A stretch of 64,000 nt of DNA from Cystobacter ferrugineus (lineage in GTDB: Bacteria; Myxococcota; Myxococcia; Myxococcales; Myxococcaceae): contig NZ_MPIN01000001.1 in the NCBI RefSeq assembly GCF_001887355.1, positions 547,079 through 611,078 on the forward strand, written 5' to 3'. The notes under the pieces were generated by a model. That model was not told where the DNA came from. It made no database searches and saw only the letters and a program-made list of their open reading frames with translations. Below are positions 1 to 8,994 of this stretch, piece by piece. Both the position numbers and the translations under genes were made by a program. Every line of letters begins with the position of its first letter. The first letter of the stretch is position 1.

Positions 1-525
1 GTGCATGCGCTGGGCGATCACCACGATGGCCACGGTGTTGAGCGCCAGCAGCACGAGTGCCAGTGCCTCGCTGTCGATGACGCGCACCGCGGGCACGAAG
101 TGCAACGCGTACGTGACGAAGTAGGCGAGCGCGAGCCCTCCGCCGAAGACGATGCGCCCGAAGAGCTCATGGCGCCTCGACAGCCACAGCCCCAGCGCGG
201 ACAGTCCCGCGCTCAGCAGGTAGCCCGCTCCCACGCGCGCGAGCACGCCCAGGTCCCCGAAGTGGTAGATGATGAGGAAGGAGAAGCCGAGGATCAGCGC
301 CACGATGCCCGCCCGGCTCAGCCAGTACGTGCCCAGGTGCGCTTCCAGATCGCGCGTCCGTGGCGCGGGGCCGGGTTCGGCAGGGGGGGGGAGGGCTTCG
401 GCCACGAGGGGCCGCGGGGGCGCGGCCGTCCCTTCCAGGTGGGCGATGCGGGTCTCCAGCCGGGACACCGTCTCTTCCAGCCGCCGCACCACCTCCGCCA
501 GGTTCCGCGACTCGTCCTCCACCAT
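1..525 (-). CDS. DUF2339-type membrane protein, N-terminal 175 residues (cut by left edge)
   Basis: The gene reads leftward out of the window, so only its N-terminus is present. Residues 1-30 are a short coiled coil with leucine heptads (NLAEVVRRLEETVSRLETRI). A Pro/Ala-rich linker follows at about 36-60, then at least four hydrophobic spans (for example IVALILGFSFLIIYHFG and ALALVLLALNTVAIVVIAQR). This order of coiled coil, Pro-rich linker and tandem membrane helices is typical of DUF2339 integral membrane proteins, whose function is unknown. The ATG at 525 lies one base from the stop of the DUF326-like gene, so the two are probably translationally coupled. The frame stays open through a run of G at 382-390. 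Confidence 0.75.
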   Translation of the reverse strand, partial: MVEDESRNLAEVVRRLEETVSRLETRIAHLEGTAAPPRPLVAEALPPPAEPGPAPRTRDLEAHLGTYWLSRAGIVALILGFSFLIIYHFGDLGVLARVGAGYLLSAGLSALGLWLSRRHELFGRIVFGGGLALAYFVTYALHFVPAVRVIDSEALALVLLALNTVAIVVIAQRMH

Positions 526-526
526 G

Positions 527-877
527 TCAGGTGAATAACAGAGGCCGGCAGGCCCGGGCCAGCCGCAGCGCATCGCGGGCGAGCCCGTGGCTGGCCGCGT
601 TCCCGTCCAGCCAGGCGGCGCGCGCCACCTGGTTGCTCAGCTCGAAGCACAGCGTCGCCGTGCGCCGGGACAACTGGCTGTCCTTGCGCAGCGCCCGCAC
701 GTTCAGCTCGCACAGCTCCGCGCACTGGCGCAGCAGGCGCATGGGCTCACTGTCGGCGCGCATGCCGCGTGCCACCAACTGCTTCATCGCCGCCTCGCAG
801 GATGCCTGACAGCTCTGGCTCGCCACGATGCATTGATTGATGTCCACCGTCGCGCCACCGAGTCGCACTCCAGACAT
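527..877 (-). CDS. Small Cys-rich four-helix-bundle protein (DUF326-like)
   Basis: The protein has 116 residues with seven cysteines (16, 23, 27, 52, 56, 77, 110) spaced along amphipathic helices, including CIVASQSCQASC and CAELCELNV. This resembles the DUF326/four-helix-bundle copper-binding (Csp-like) family. Copper storage is the role of characterised Csp proteins; applying it here is inference, because the cysteine number is low. I chose the ATG at 877 because GGAGGT sits 7 nt upstream; an upstream ATG at 913 lacks such a site. The stop lies one base before the start of the DUF2339-type gene, so the two form an operon. Confidence 0.6.
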   Translation of the reverse strand: MSGVRLGGATVDINQCIVASQSCQASCEAAMKQLVARGMRADSEPMRLLRQCAELCELNVRALRKDSQLSRRTATLCFELSNQVARAAWLDGNAASHGLARDALRLARACRPLLFT

Positions 878-1033
878 GCCCGCCACCTCCACAGCCGCTC
901 CCAAGCTACGCACGTTCCCCAGGGCCGCAACCGGTCCGACGTTCAGCGAACGACATGTCCGCTTTCCTTCACGTCGCCGTCACATGCCCTCGTCCCGTCC
1001 GTTGGGAGCACACATTCGCGTACCCGCGGGGGG

Positions 1034-2200
1034 TTACGCCTGGACGGGGTACTGCGATAGCACCGCGAGGATCCCCTCGCCATAGAGACCCACGCGTTTG
1101 TCGCCCAGGTAGGGCAGGGCGCGCAGCTCATCGAGGCTCGCCGGGGGACGGGACACGAGGGCATCGAAAAGAGCGTTGGGCAACACCACGGAAGGAGTCA
1201 CCTTGCGTGCCGCCGCCTGCTCCGAGCGCCAGACCTTGAGCGCGTCCTCGCGCTTGCGCCGGTTGGCGTCGCGCGGGCCCCGCTCCTCCACCTCCGGCTT
1301 GAGCTCGCCCTGGCGGGACTTCTCGAGCAGCTCGCGCACCAGGGCGATCACCTCCTCGCCGTGCGCGCGCACGAAGGCCCCGCGCACGCCGGCGGCCCGG
1401 GCCAGCTCCTTGGTGTTGCCAGGCGGTTTGAGCGCGATGTCGGTGATGGCCATGTTGGAGAGCGTGCGCCCCATGGGGACGTTCTCCGCCTCGGCCCACT
1501 CCAGGCGCTTCTTGTGCAGCGCCTGGGCGATGGCGTTGGCGAGCAGCAGTTGTGCCGGGGACAGTCCGCCCTTGGGCAGCTTGGGCTTGAACTCCGCGCC
1601 CACGTCGGGCCGGGCCGCGGCCTCGTCGCACATGCGCTGGCAGTCGAGCAGCACCTCCTCGAGCACGTCCGCCTTGCGGCACTCCTCGCGCACCTGGCGG
1701 CCGAGCTCCACGAGGTAGCGCACGTCGTTGGCGATGTAGTCGCGCATCCCCGGAGGCAGGGGCCGCAGGGCGAAGTCCGACTGCTGGTGCTCCTTGGGCA
1801 GCTCCACGCCCAGCCGCTCGCGCGCGAGATCCGCCAGGCCCACCTTGGGCCACCCCAGGAGCGTGGCGGCGCGGTGCGTGTCGAACAGCCCGCGCACGCG
1901 CACGCCCGCCTCGGCCAGGAAGGGCAGGTCTCCCGAGGCCGCGTGGAAGAACTTGGTGCGGTCCGGATCCTCCATCACCCGCGCGAGCAGCGAGGGATTC
2001 ACGCCGGGCTGGAGCGTGTCGAACAGGAAGACGTCCGTGTCCGTGGCGATCTGCAGGAAACACAGGCGGGCGCGAAAGGAGTGCATCGCGTCCGTCTCCA
2101 CATCCACGGACAGCTCGCGCGCCTGCTCCAGCGTGCGGGCGGCCGCCTGAGCCGTCGCGGCGTCCTCGATGTCCTGTGCTCCCGTGGGAAAGGTCGGCAT
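1034..2200 (-). CDS. rnd: Ribonuclease D
   Basis: This 388-residue protein is a 3'-5' exoribonuclease of the DEDDy type that trims the 3' ends of tRNA precursors and other small RNAs. The exonuclease domain covers about residues 20-190. The first acidic motif is SVDVETD (Asp33 and Glu35), the middle Asp is in HAASGDLPFL, and the last motif is DYIANDVRYLVELG with the Tyr/Asp pair. Two HRDC-like helical segments follow (LEWAEAENVPMGRTLSN and the C-terminal LRALPYLGDKRVGLYGEGI). The length matches bacterial RNase D (about 375-390). The ATG at 2200 is chosen because homology begins there; no strong ribosome binding site is visible. The gene diverges from ttcA across a 76-bp gap that must carry both promoters. 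Confidence 0.9.
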   Translation of the reverse strand: MPTFPTGAQDIEDAATAQAAARTLEQARELSVDVETDAMHSFRARLCFLQIATDTDVFLFDTLQPGVNPSLLARVMEDPDRTKFFHAASGDLPFLAEAGVRVRGLFDTHRAATLLGWPKVGLADLARERLGVELPKEHQQSDFALRPLPPGMRDYIANDVRYLVELGRQVREECRKADVLEEVLLDCQRMCDEAAARPDVGAEFKPKLPKGGLSPAQLLLANAIAQALHKKRLEWAEAENVPMGRTLSNMAITDIALKPPGNTKELARAAGVRGAFVRAHGEEVIALVRELLEKSRQGELKPEVEERGPRDANRRKREDALKVWRSEQAAARKVTPSVVLPNALFDALVSRPPASLDELRALPYLGDKRVGLYGEGILAVLSQYPVQA

Positions 2201-2276
2201 GGCGGAAAGCAGGCTAGCGGACCGGCCCTCCACGTGGAGGGTGTTTTTTCCGCCACCGCGGCTAGGATGACACCCA

Positions 2277-3137
2277 ATGACTCCCGATGTGCTCCGCCTG
2301 GAAAAGAACCTGCTCGGCCACATGGGCCGTGCCATTTCGGACTACTCCCTCATCTCCGAGGGAGACCGCATCATGGTGGGGGTGTCGGGAGGCAAGGATT
2401 CCTACACCCTGCTCTACCTGCTGCGTGAACTGCAGCGCCGCGCCCCAGTGAAATTCGAATTGCTGGCGGTGAACCTGGATCAGGGTCATCCGGGTTTTCC
2501 GGCGCACGTACTGGAGGGCTGGTTCCAGAGCGAGGGCTTCGCCTACAAGATGCTCAAGGAGGACACCTACTCGGTGGTCCTCGAGAAGACACCGCCGGGC
2601 AAGACGCAGTGCACGGTGTGCTCGCGCCTGCGCCGGGGCATCCTCTACACGGCGGCGGTGGAGCTGGGCTGCAACAAGATTGCCCTCGGCCACCACCGCG
2701 ACGACCTGGTGCACACGCTCCTGCTCAACCTCTTCTTCGCCGGCTCGCTCAAGGCGATGCCGCCGGTGCTCAAGAGCGATGATGGCCGCAACACCGTCAT
2801 CCGCCCGCTGTGCTACGCGCCGGAGAAGGACATCGCCGCGTACGCCGCGCTCAAGCAGTTCCCCATCATTCCGTGCGACCTGTGCGGCTCGCAGGAGAAC
2901 CTGCAGCGCAAGCGCATGCAGAAGCTGGTGGAGGAGCTGGGCCGCGACATCCCCAACGTGCGCCAGAGCGTGCTGTCCGCCATGAGCAACGTGCGCCCGA
3001 GCCACTTGATGGACCGGCAGCTCTTCGACTTCTCGGCGCTCGCGTCCGAGGGCGCTTCGCCCGTGGACGCGCGGGCACAACACGACGGTGGCACGAACGA
3101 AGGGAGGGTGGGCGGATGCCTCGAGAACAGGCAGTGA
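2277..3137 (+). CDS. ttcA: tRNA 2-thiocytidine biosynthesis protein TtcA-like
   Basis: TtcA thiolates cytidine 32 of certain tRNAs using ATP activation and a [4Fe-4S] cluster. Visible signatures are the PP-loop SGGKDS (residues 37-42), the first cysteine pair CTVC (112 and 115), GHHRDD (139-143) and the second pair CDLC (200 and 203). The cysteines match the cluster ligands known in TtcA. The length of 286 residues fits the family, apart from a poorly conserved tail of about 30 residues that runs into the next gene. The 3' end overlaps the TerB-like gene by 22 bp, so the two are cotranscribed. Confidence 0.88.
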   Translation: MTPDVLRLEKNLLGHMGRAISDYSLISEGDRIMVGVSGGKDSYTLLYLLRELQRRAPVKFELLAVNLDQGHPGFPAHVLEGWFQSEGFAYKMLKEDTYSVVLEKTPPGKTQCTVCSRLRRGILYTAAVELGCNKIALGHHRDDLVHTLLLNLFFAGSLKAMPPVLKSDDGRNTVIRPLCYAPEKDIAAYAALKQFPIIPCDLCGSQENLQRKRMQKLVEELGRDIPNVRQSVLSAMSNVRPSHLMDRQLFDFSALASEGASPVDARAQHDGGTNEGRVGGCLENRQ

Positions 3138-3943
3138 AGGCGCGCAAGGAGCGCAACGCGGCACTGGTGGAAGTGATGTTGCTGGCGGCCATGGCCGACG
3201 GCAAGGTGACGCAGCTGGAGCTGCAGACGCTGCTCCGCCGCGTCATCGAGCGCCCGGAGTTCGAGGGCACCAAACCCGAGGAGCTCAACGCCCTGGTGGA
3301 GGCGAGCGCCAAGCGGTTGTCCAAGGCGCATGACCTGGAGGAGATCCTCACCTCGCTGCGCGAGCGCCTGGTGGGCCACAAGTCGAGGATGCTCGGCTTC
3401 GGGCTGGCGGCGGCCATCGCGTTCGCGGACCACCGGGCCACGCGCGCGGAGCTGGGCCTGCTCAAGCTCTTCCAGGCCGCGCTCGGCATCTCCGAGGACG
3501 AGGTGGCGCAGATCATCGACGTCATCGAGGGCGGTGGCAGCCTCTCGGAGGCGCTGGGCGAGCCGCTCGAGCGCCTGTACGCCGAGGTGATGGTGCTGGT
3601 GAGCGCCGCGGACGGCAAGCTCAAGGAGGCCGAGGCGCGCGAGCTGGTGGAGAGCTTCGCGTCGGATCCGCTCTTCCACAACGTGAGCCCCGAGCGGGCG
3701 CAGGACTTCGTGAGCGAGGCGGTGTCGGCGCTCGTGGCCGAGGGCCTGCCGCAGCGCCTGCACGTGCTCGCGCATGGGTTGACGACGCACGCCCAGCGGC
3801 TCAAGGCGTACCGGCTGGCGACGAAGATCGCGCACGCGGGTGGACAGGAGCCCACGGCGGCCGAGCAGCGCATCCTCCACATCCTCCAGGCGACCTTCGG
3901 GCTGGCGGACGACGAGGTGGCGCGGCTGGACCGGCAGGCCTGA
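3116..3943 (+). CDS. Tandem TerB-like (tellurite-resistance family) domain protein
   Basis: The protein has 275 residues with no signal peptide or membrane span. It holds two copies of a helical TerB-like module. The first starts near residue 12 ([20 protein letters not shown]) and the second near residue 157 ([20 protein letters not shown]). Both carry the acidic A-ADGK-t--E motif that binds metal in TerB. A third partial repeat ([20 protein letters not shown]) closes the protein. The start at 3116 has a purine-rich AGGGAGGG upstream and overlaps ttcA by 22 bp. TerB-like proteins are metal-stress or membrane-linked sensors in other bacteria; the specific role here is unknown. Confidence 0.75.
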   Translation: MPREQAVKARKERNAALVEVMLLAAMADGKVTQLELQTLLRRVIERPEFEGTKPEELNALVEASAKRLSKAHDLEEILTSLRERLVGHKSRMLGFGLAAAIAFADHRATRAELGLLKLFQAALGISEDEVAQIIDVIEGGGSLSEALGEPLERLYAEVMVLVSAADGKLKEAEARELVESFASDPLFHNVSPERAQDFVSEAVSALVAEGLPQRLHVLAHGLTTHAQRLKAYRLATKIAHAGGQEPTAAEQRILHILQATFGLADDEVARLDRQA

Positions 3944-3962
3944 GCGAGGAGCCCCGCCCGAC

Positions 3963-4784
3963 ATGCCTGGTCCGCCTTCCGCGCAGAGCCGCGTCGCCTT
4001 CCGGTTCGGTCTGCCGCCCTCGCTGGGCAACGCGCCCGCGCTCGAGCGGGCCGAGCCCCTCTCCGCGTTCCTCTCGCGCGCGCTGGGCCGCAAGGTGGAG
4101 GTGGGCGTGGCGGCCAGCTACGAGGCGCTCGCCAAGGACTTGCTCGCGGGCCGGGCGGATGCCATCTGGGCGCCGCCCTTCGTGTGTGCGCGCGTGGAGG
4201 CCCTGGGCGTGCGGGTGCTGGCGCGGGGCGTGCGGCGCGGCCGTTCCTCCTACCGCTCGGCGCTGGTGGCGCGCGCGGACGCGGGGCTCACGGTGGAGGG
4301 GCTCCAGGGCAAGCGCGTGGCGTGGGTGGACCGGGAGTCGGTGGGTGGCTATCTGCTGCCGGCGGCGCACCTGAAGGCCCGGGGCCTGGAGCCCGCCAAG
4401 GTGTTCTCCTCGCAGCTCTTCACCGGCTCGTACCGGGCGGCGTTGGAGTCGGTGCGCGACGGCCTGGCGGACGTGGCGGGTGTGTTCTGCCCGCCGGAGT
4501 CCACCGGGCTCACCTACGCGGATGGCGTGGAGGTGGTGTTGCCGGGCCACGGTGGGGCGTTCTCGCTGCTCGCCTATACGGAGGAAGCGCCCAATGACGG
4601 GGTGCCCGTGGGCATGGGCGTGGCGCCCGAGCTCGTGGCGCTGTTGGAGCGCGCCTTCCTGGGGCTGCACCAGGGCGAGGAGGGCAGGCGCTTGCTGGAG
4701 GGCATCTTCGTCGCGGATCGCTTCGAGCCAGCGCCCCGCATGGGCTACCGCGCGCTCTACCGCGTGGCCCTCGCGAGTCTCTAG
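3963..4784 (+). CDS. PhnD-like periplasmic-binding-protein fold, apparently cytosolic
   Basis: This 273-residue protein has the layout of ABC phosphate/phosphonate substrate-binding proteins (PhnD/PF12974 type): ALERAEPLSAFLSRALGRKV near the start, YEALAKDLLAGRADAIWAPP, then GLQGKRVAWVDRESVGGYL, and the hinge segment FTGSYRAALESVRDGLADVA. It has no signal peptide or lipobox, and no permease or ATPase lies beside it, so it is not an ordinary uptake component. It follows the TerB-like gene by 19 bp with GAGGA upstream of the ATG, as the third gene of the ttcA operon. Its TAG stop (4782-4784) interlocks with the TAG of the opposing hmuV. Confidence 0.65.
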   Translation: MPGPPSAQSRVAFRFGLPPSLGNAPALERAEPLSAFLSRALGRKVEVGVAASYEALAKDLLAGRADAIWAPPFVCARVEALGVRVLARGVRRGRSSYRSALVARADAGLTVEGLQGKRVAWVDRESVGGYLLPAAHLKARGLEPAKVFSSQLFTGSYRAALESVRDGLADVAGVFCPPESTGLTYADGVEVVLPGHGGAFSLLAYTEEAPNDGVPVGMGVAPELVALLERAFLGLHQGEEGRRLLEGIFVADRFEPAPRMGYRALYRVALASL

Positions 4785-5608
4785 GCCCTCGGCACGTGCG
4801 CACGAGGGGTGTGCGCGCGCTGCTCTCCCGAGATGATGAGCGGGCACTCCAGCCACGGGTGGGGCAGGGCCGTCATGGGATAGCCGAACGCCCGGGTGAG
4901 CACCTCCGTCGTCATCACCTCGTGGGGTGTTCCGAAGGCGAGCACCCGCCGCTCGGCGAGCACGAGCACCTTGTCCGCGTACTGCGAGACGAGGTTCAGG
5001 TCATGGAGGATGAGCAGCGCCGCGACGCCTTCCCGGGTCAGCTCCTTCACCAGTTGCAGGGTGCGGTGCTGGTAGGCGACGTCCAGGGCGCTCGTGGGCT
5101 CGTCCAGGAGGATCAACCGCTGCCCCGGCGAGCCGTGGAGCTGGGCGAGCGCGCGCGCCAGGTGGACGCGCTGCTGCTCTCCTCCGGACAGCGTCAGGTA
5201 GTCACGCCCCTCGTAGCCGCCCAGTCCGACCCGCGCCAGACAGTCGCGCGCGATGCGCACGTCCTCGCGAGACTCCGGCCGGTGGCGCAGGTGGGGAATC
5301 CTTCCCAGCATCACCACCTCCAGCACCTCGGAGGCGAAGGGAAGGGTCGTGGTCTGCGGAACCACCGCCCGCCGCCGGGCCAGCTCCTCGCGCGGCTGGC
5401 TCGCCAGGGGCGCGCCGAAGACACGCACCTCGCCCTGCTGACCCATCATCTCCCCCGTCAGGTGGTTGAGCAGCGTGCTCTTGCCCGCGCCATTGCGCCC
5501 GATGATGGCCAGGAACTCGCCCGGCTCCAGGGCCAGGTCGATGCCGGTGAGCAGCGGGGTGGCGCCGATCTGGCAGTGCAGTTGATGGACTTCGAGGGCC
5601 GCGGTCAT
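4781..5608 (-). CDS. hmuV: Haem ABC transporter ATP-binding protein HmuV
   Basis: This is the ATPase that powers haem (or siderophore-type) import through HmuU. Its 275 residues carry Walker A GRNGAGKST (37-45), the ABC signature LSGGEQQR (140-147), Walker B LILLDEP (165-171) and the switch histidine in LILHDLN. The segment HLTGEMMGQQGEVRVFG and the Q-loop VVPQTTTLPF are typical of HmuV. The ATG overlaps the hmuU stop by 4 bp (ATGA), so translation is coupled. It is the last gene of the hmuTUV operon, and its stop overlaps that of the convergent PhnD-like gene. Confidence 0.88.
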   Translation of the reverse strand: MTAALEVHQLHCQIGATPLLTGIDLALEPGEFLAIIGRNGAGKSTLLNHLTGEMMGQQGEVRVFGAPLASQPREELARRRAVVPQTTTLPFASEVLEVVMLGRIPHLRHRPESREDVRIARDCLARVGLGGYEGRDYLTLSGGEQQRVHLARALAQLHGSPGQRLILLDEPTSALDVAYQHRTLQLVKELTREGVAALLILHDLNLVSQYADKVLVLAERRVLAFGTPHEVMTTEVLTRAFGYPMTALPHPWLECPLIISGEQRAHTPRAHVPRA

Positions 5609-6684
5609 GAGACGGGGAGCCTCCGCTGTCTCAGGATCAGGTAGAGGAAGAAGGGGGCGCCGGTGAGCGCGGTCACGATGCCGATGGGCAGCTCGGAGGG
5701 GATGACGACGGTGCGCGCGACCAGGTCCGAGAGCACCAGGAGCGTCGCGCCGAGCAGCGCCGACAGGGGCAGGAGCACCCGGTGGTTGGGTCCCAGGCAG
5801 ATGCGGATGAGGTGCGGCACCACGAGCCCCGCGAAGCCGATCATCCCGGAGAAGGCCACCGCCCCGCCCACGCCCAGGGCCACGAGCGTCACGAGTTGCC
5901 ACTTGAGCCGCTCCACGGAGATGCCCAGGTAGTTCGCGTTCGACTCGCCCAGCATCAGGGCGTTGAGCGGGTTGCACAGCAGCGTCACGCCCACGGCGCA
6001 CACCAGCACGAGCGGCGCCAGCGTGGACACCGTCTCCCAGGTCGCTCCCGACAGCGAGCCGAGCTGCCAGAAGGTGAGGGTGCGCAGTTGATCGTCCGTG
6101 GACAGGTAGGTGAAGAGGCCCGTGCCCGCCAGGCACAGGGCGTTGATGGCCACGCCGCACAGCAGCATCGTCGCCACCTGGGTCCTGCCGTTGCCCCGCG
6201 CGAGCGAGGAGATGAGGAGGATGGCCCCGAGGCTGCCCCCGAACGCCGCCACCGGCTGGGTGTGCAGGCCGAGGAGGTTCACCTTGAGCACGGTGACCGC
6301 GGCCACCGCGAGCGAGGCGCCTCCCGAGACCCCGAGCAGACCGGGATCGGCCAGGGGGTTGCGGAACAGGCCCTGGAGGGCCGCACCCGCGATGGCGAGC
6401 GCCGCGCCCACCAGCGCTCCCATGAGGACGCGGGGCAGGCGGACGGCGTGGAGCACCGCGGCCTGCTGATCCGTGAAGGTGGCCAGGGGGGAAAGGCCCA
6501 CCTTCGCGAGGAGGATGGAGACGACCTGGGCGGGGCTCATGGACATGGCTCCCGCGCCCATGGAGACGATCATGCACCCGACCAGCAGGGGCACGAGCAC
6601 GAGCATCCCCCAGATGCGCCGGCTCCGGGCGGAGGGCACGTGGGTGATGGACGGCTCTGGTTGATCAAGGCCGAGCGTTCGCAT
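5605..6684 (-). CDS. hmuU: Haem ABC transporter permease HmuU (FecCD family)
   Basis: An inner-membrane permease of 359 residues with about ten predicted hydrophobic spans. FecCD hallmarks include RLPRVLMGALVGAALAIAG near residues 82-100, LQGLFRNPLADPGLLGVSGG, and the cytoplasmic loop ESNANYLGISVERLKW followed by FSGMIGFAGLVVPHLIR, which contacts the ATPase. The gene sits between hmuT (20-bp overlap) and hmuV (4-bp overlap). Haem rather than siderophore specificity is inferred from resemblance of all three proteins to the Hmu/Hut type. Confidence 0.87.
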   Translation of the reverse strand: MRTLGLDQPEPSITHVPSARSRRIWGMLVLVPLLVGCMIVSMGAGAMSMSPAQVVSILLAKVGLSPLATFTDQQAAVLHAVRLPRVLMGALVGAALAIAGAALQGLFRNPLADPGLLGVSGGASLAVAAVTVLKVNLLGLHTQPVAAFGGSLGAILLISSLARGNGRTQVATMLLCGVAINALCLAGTGLFTYLSTDDQLRTLTFWQLGSLSGATWETVSTLAPLVLVCAVGVTLLCNPLNALMLGESNANYLGISVERLKWQLVTLVALGVGGAVAFSGMIGFAGLVVPHLIRICLGPNHRVLLPLSALLGATLLVLSDLVARTVVIPSELPIGIVTALTGAPFFLYLILRQRRLPVS

Positions 6685-7561
6685 GGAGGGCCGTGAAGAG
6701 GGAGTCGGCGAAGAGGGGGAAGCGGGGACCCACCCAGCGCACCGTGTCGTCCACGGCGATGATCTTCGAGTTCTTGCCCGCGGGCGTCAGGGCCACGCCC
6801 GGCATTTTCAGGGCTCCGGCCGCGCCGCCCACGGCCTCCAGGCTCCGGTTGAGCATGATGATGGCGTCCGGGGCGGCCAGCACCATGCCCTCGGCCGTCA
6901 GCGCCTTGGTGCCCGTGGTGAAGTCCGCGGCGTTCTGACCGCCCACCAGTTCGATGAGCACATGCACGCCCGTGTCCCGTCCGTAGACGAAGGCCTCGCC
7001 CGGCCCGTGCGCGTAGATGAAGAGGATGCGCGGCTTCGTCTTCGTCGCGGCGATGCGCTTGTTGAGCTCCGCCAGCCGCTGATCCATCTCCCGCGTCATC
7101 TTCTGACCGGCCTCGGGGATGTCGAACAGCCGCGCCACGGCCTCGATGCGCCGCTTGAGTCCGGCGATTCCATCCTTCGAGGAGTTCTCCAGCACCAGCA
7201 CGGGGATGCGCGCGCCCCGGAGCTGGGCGGCGGTGGCGGCATCCAGGTTCTCCTGGCTGGTCAGGACGACGTCCGGCTGGAGGCTGATGATGCCCTCGAC
7301 GCTCGGGTGGTAGGGGTGGCCGACCTTGGCGATCTTGGCCTGCTCCGGGGGGAAGTTCCCCCCCACGTCGGTGCCCACCACGGTGCCGCCCTTGCCGAGC
7401 CCGAAGAGGATCTCCACCAGCGAGGAGTTGACCGCCACCACCCGCTTGGGCGGGGCGATCTCCACCGTCTGCCCATCCGCCCCCTTCACCGCCGCCGCGG
7501 AGGCCAGGGGACTGACGAGCAGCGTCCCCGTGAACAGCATCGAAATGGCGAGAGCTCTCAT
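6665..7561 (-). CDS. hmuT: Haem-binding periplasmic protein HmuT
   Basis: A 298-residue solute-binding protein that would deliver haem to HmuUV. It has an N-terminal signal peptide (MRALAISMLFTGTLLVSPLA with an ASA/A cleavage region). The TroA-like fold shows as RVVAVNSSLVEILFGLG, VVGTDVGGNFP, KVGHPYHPSVEGIISLQPD and VLTSQENLDA, close to the HmuT pattern. The ATG at 7561 is chosen because the signal peptide begins there. The 3' end overlaps hmuU by 20 bp. A 25-bp palindrome lies 75 bp upstream and probably makes the operon iron responsive. Confidence 0.87.
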   Translation of the reverse strand: MRALAISMLFTGTLLVSPLASAAAVKGADGQTVEIAPPKRVVAVNSSLVEILFGLGKGGTVVGTDVGGNFPPEQAKIAKVGHPYHPSVEGIISLQPDVVLTSQENLDAATAAQLRGARIPVLVLENSSKDGIAGLKRRIEAVARLFDIPEAGQKMTREMDQRLAELNKRIAATKTKPRILFIYAHGPGEAFVYGRDTGVHVLIELVGGQNAADFTTGTKALTAEGMVLAAPDAIIMLNRSLEAVGGAAGALKMPGVALTPAGKNSKIIAVDDTVRWVGPRFPLFADSLFTALHANARP

Positions 7562-7635
7562 GGTGGCTGCGCTCCGGGAAAGGGCCGGTGTCGGGCACCC
7601 CCCTGGCCGGGTGCACACCCGTCCGTGGGAGGGGG

Positions 7636-7660
7636 GAATTTGAGTTTGATTCTCAAATTC
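7636..7660. promoter_or_regulatory. Fur-like palindromic operator upstream of hmuTUV
   Basis: A perfect inverted repeat, GAATTTGAG, 7 bp, CTCAAATTC, stands in an AT-rich patch within otherwise G/C-rich DNA, 75 bp upstream of hmuT. Read on the minus strand its core TGAGAAT-C-AAACTCA partly follows the 7-1-7 Fur box. Placement before an iron-uptake operon supports a Fur site; the identity of the regulator is inferred. Confidence 0.6.
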
Positions 7661-7733
7661 AAGCAGGGGCGGAGACCTTCCCTTCTCCTGGAGGCGCTGT
7701 CAAGCGAGGCGTCGGGCGGGGGAGGCCCGGCGA

Positions 7734-8900
7734 TCACTTGCCCTTGGAGCCGTCATCACCCGGGCGGGGCGTCTTCACGGCGGGCCGGCCGGGAGAGGAG
7801 CTGCCCATCTGCGGCTTGCGCGCGGGGGCGGGGCTCGCGGCGGAGGGCTTGGGGCGTGGAGGCTGCGCCGGAGCCGGGGCGTGGGCCGGGCCTACCTTGG
7901 TCTCCGACGCGGAGCTGATCTCCCGCGACAGCCGGGGGTCGAACTGGATGACGGTGGGCTCGCTGGCGAAGCGCTCCTCCTCCAGCTCGGTGGCGTACAG
8001 CTCCTTCATGAAGGCGGTGAGATGGGCCTGGGTGCCCGCCAGCCGCTCGGAGACGAGGAAGTCCTCGAGCGCGAGCTGCAAGTCCCCCGCGCTCTGGAAG
8101 CGCTCCTCGCGCCGGCGCGCGAGCGCCTTCATCACCACCGCGTCCAGGGACTTGGGGATGCCGGGGACCACCTCGGACGGGGGCAGCACGCGCGCGCCCA
8201 CCACGGCCTTGAGGGTGGCCATGTCCGTGTCCCGTTTGAACAGCCGCTGGTGGGTGAGCAGCTCGTAGAAGACGGTGCCCAGGCCGTACACGTCCGAGCG
8301 CGCGTCGAGCTCCTCGCCCCGCGCCTGCTCCGGGGACATGTACGCGTGCTTGCCCTTGATGGTGCCGACGACCGTCTGGGACAGCTTGCCCACCGCCTTG
8401 GCCACCCCGAAGTCGATGAGCTTCACGTTGCCGTTGAAGCCCACGAGCACGTTCTGGGGGGACACGTCCCGGTGGATGAGGCCCAGCTTGCGGCCCGAGG
8501 GCGTGCGCGCCTCGTGCGCGTGGCCCAGGCCCGCGGCCGCGTCCGCGATGATGCGGCACTTGAGCCCCAGGGGCAGTCCGCCCCTGCGTTGCCGGGCGTG
8601 CACGTTCACCTGGCTGACGGCCTCGCCGTGGACGTACTCCATGGCGATGTAGAGCACCCCGTCCACGTCTCCCAGGTCGTAGATCTGCGCGATGTTCGGG
8701 TGGTTGAGCACCCCGGCGATGCGCGCCTCGTCCAGGAACATGTGGATGAATTCGGGGTCCTCGGACAGGTGCGGCAAAAGCCGCTTGACCACCAGCAGCT
8801 TCTGGAAGCCCACGGGCCCCTTCTGACGGGCCAGGAAGACCTGACCCATTCCGCCAGTCGCCAGTTTGCGCAGCAGTTCGTAACGGCCGAAGGTTTCCAC
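7734..8900 (-). CDS. Serine/threonine protein kinase, soluble
   Basis: A Hanks-type kinase of about 388 residues. Features are the glycine loop LATGGMGQVFL (13-23), catalytic Lys39 in VVKR, the catalytic loop HRDVSPQN (143-150), DFG (163-165) and the APE-equivalent YMSPEQARG. The V-S in place of L-K in the catalytic loop is the usual myxobacterial variant. The kinase domain ends near residue 285; a low-complexity Pro/Ala/Lys tail follows, with no membrane span or sensor domain. The start is uncertain: GTG at 8900 begins the conserved ETFGRYELL. An ATG at 8918 with GGAGG upstream is in another frame and would not give the kinase. Confidence 0.88.
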   Translation of the reverse strand: METFGRYELLRKLATGGMGQVFLARQKGPVGFQKLLVVKRLLPHLSEDPEFIHMFLDEARIAGVLNHPNIAQIYDLGDVDGVLYIAMEYVHGEAVSQVNVHARQRRGGLPLGLKCRIIADAAAGLGHAHEARTPSGRKLGLIHRDVSPQNVLVGFNGNVKLIDFGVAKAVGKLSQTVVGTIKGKHAYMSPEQARGEELDARSDVYGLGTVFYELLTHQRLFKRDTDMATLKAVVGARVLPPSEVVPGIPKSLDAVVMKALARRREERFQSAGDLQLALEDFLVSERLAGTQAHLTAFMKELYATELEEERFASEPTVIQFDPRLSREISSASETKVGPAHAPAPAQPPRPKPSAASPAPARKPQMGSSSPGRPAVKTPRPGDDGSKGK

Positions 8901-8994
8901 GAGAGACGTCCACCATAACCGCCTCCGGGCCACCAGCGGAAGGGTTCCCGCCCGGGTCCGGGCGGGAAGCCACACCGGGAGTGAGGGCCGCCGT

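Noticed and set aside
8900..8918. ATG at 8918 with GGAGG as the kinase start
   Set aside because: It is in a different frame from the kinase; the product would be an Arg/Gly-rich shadow.
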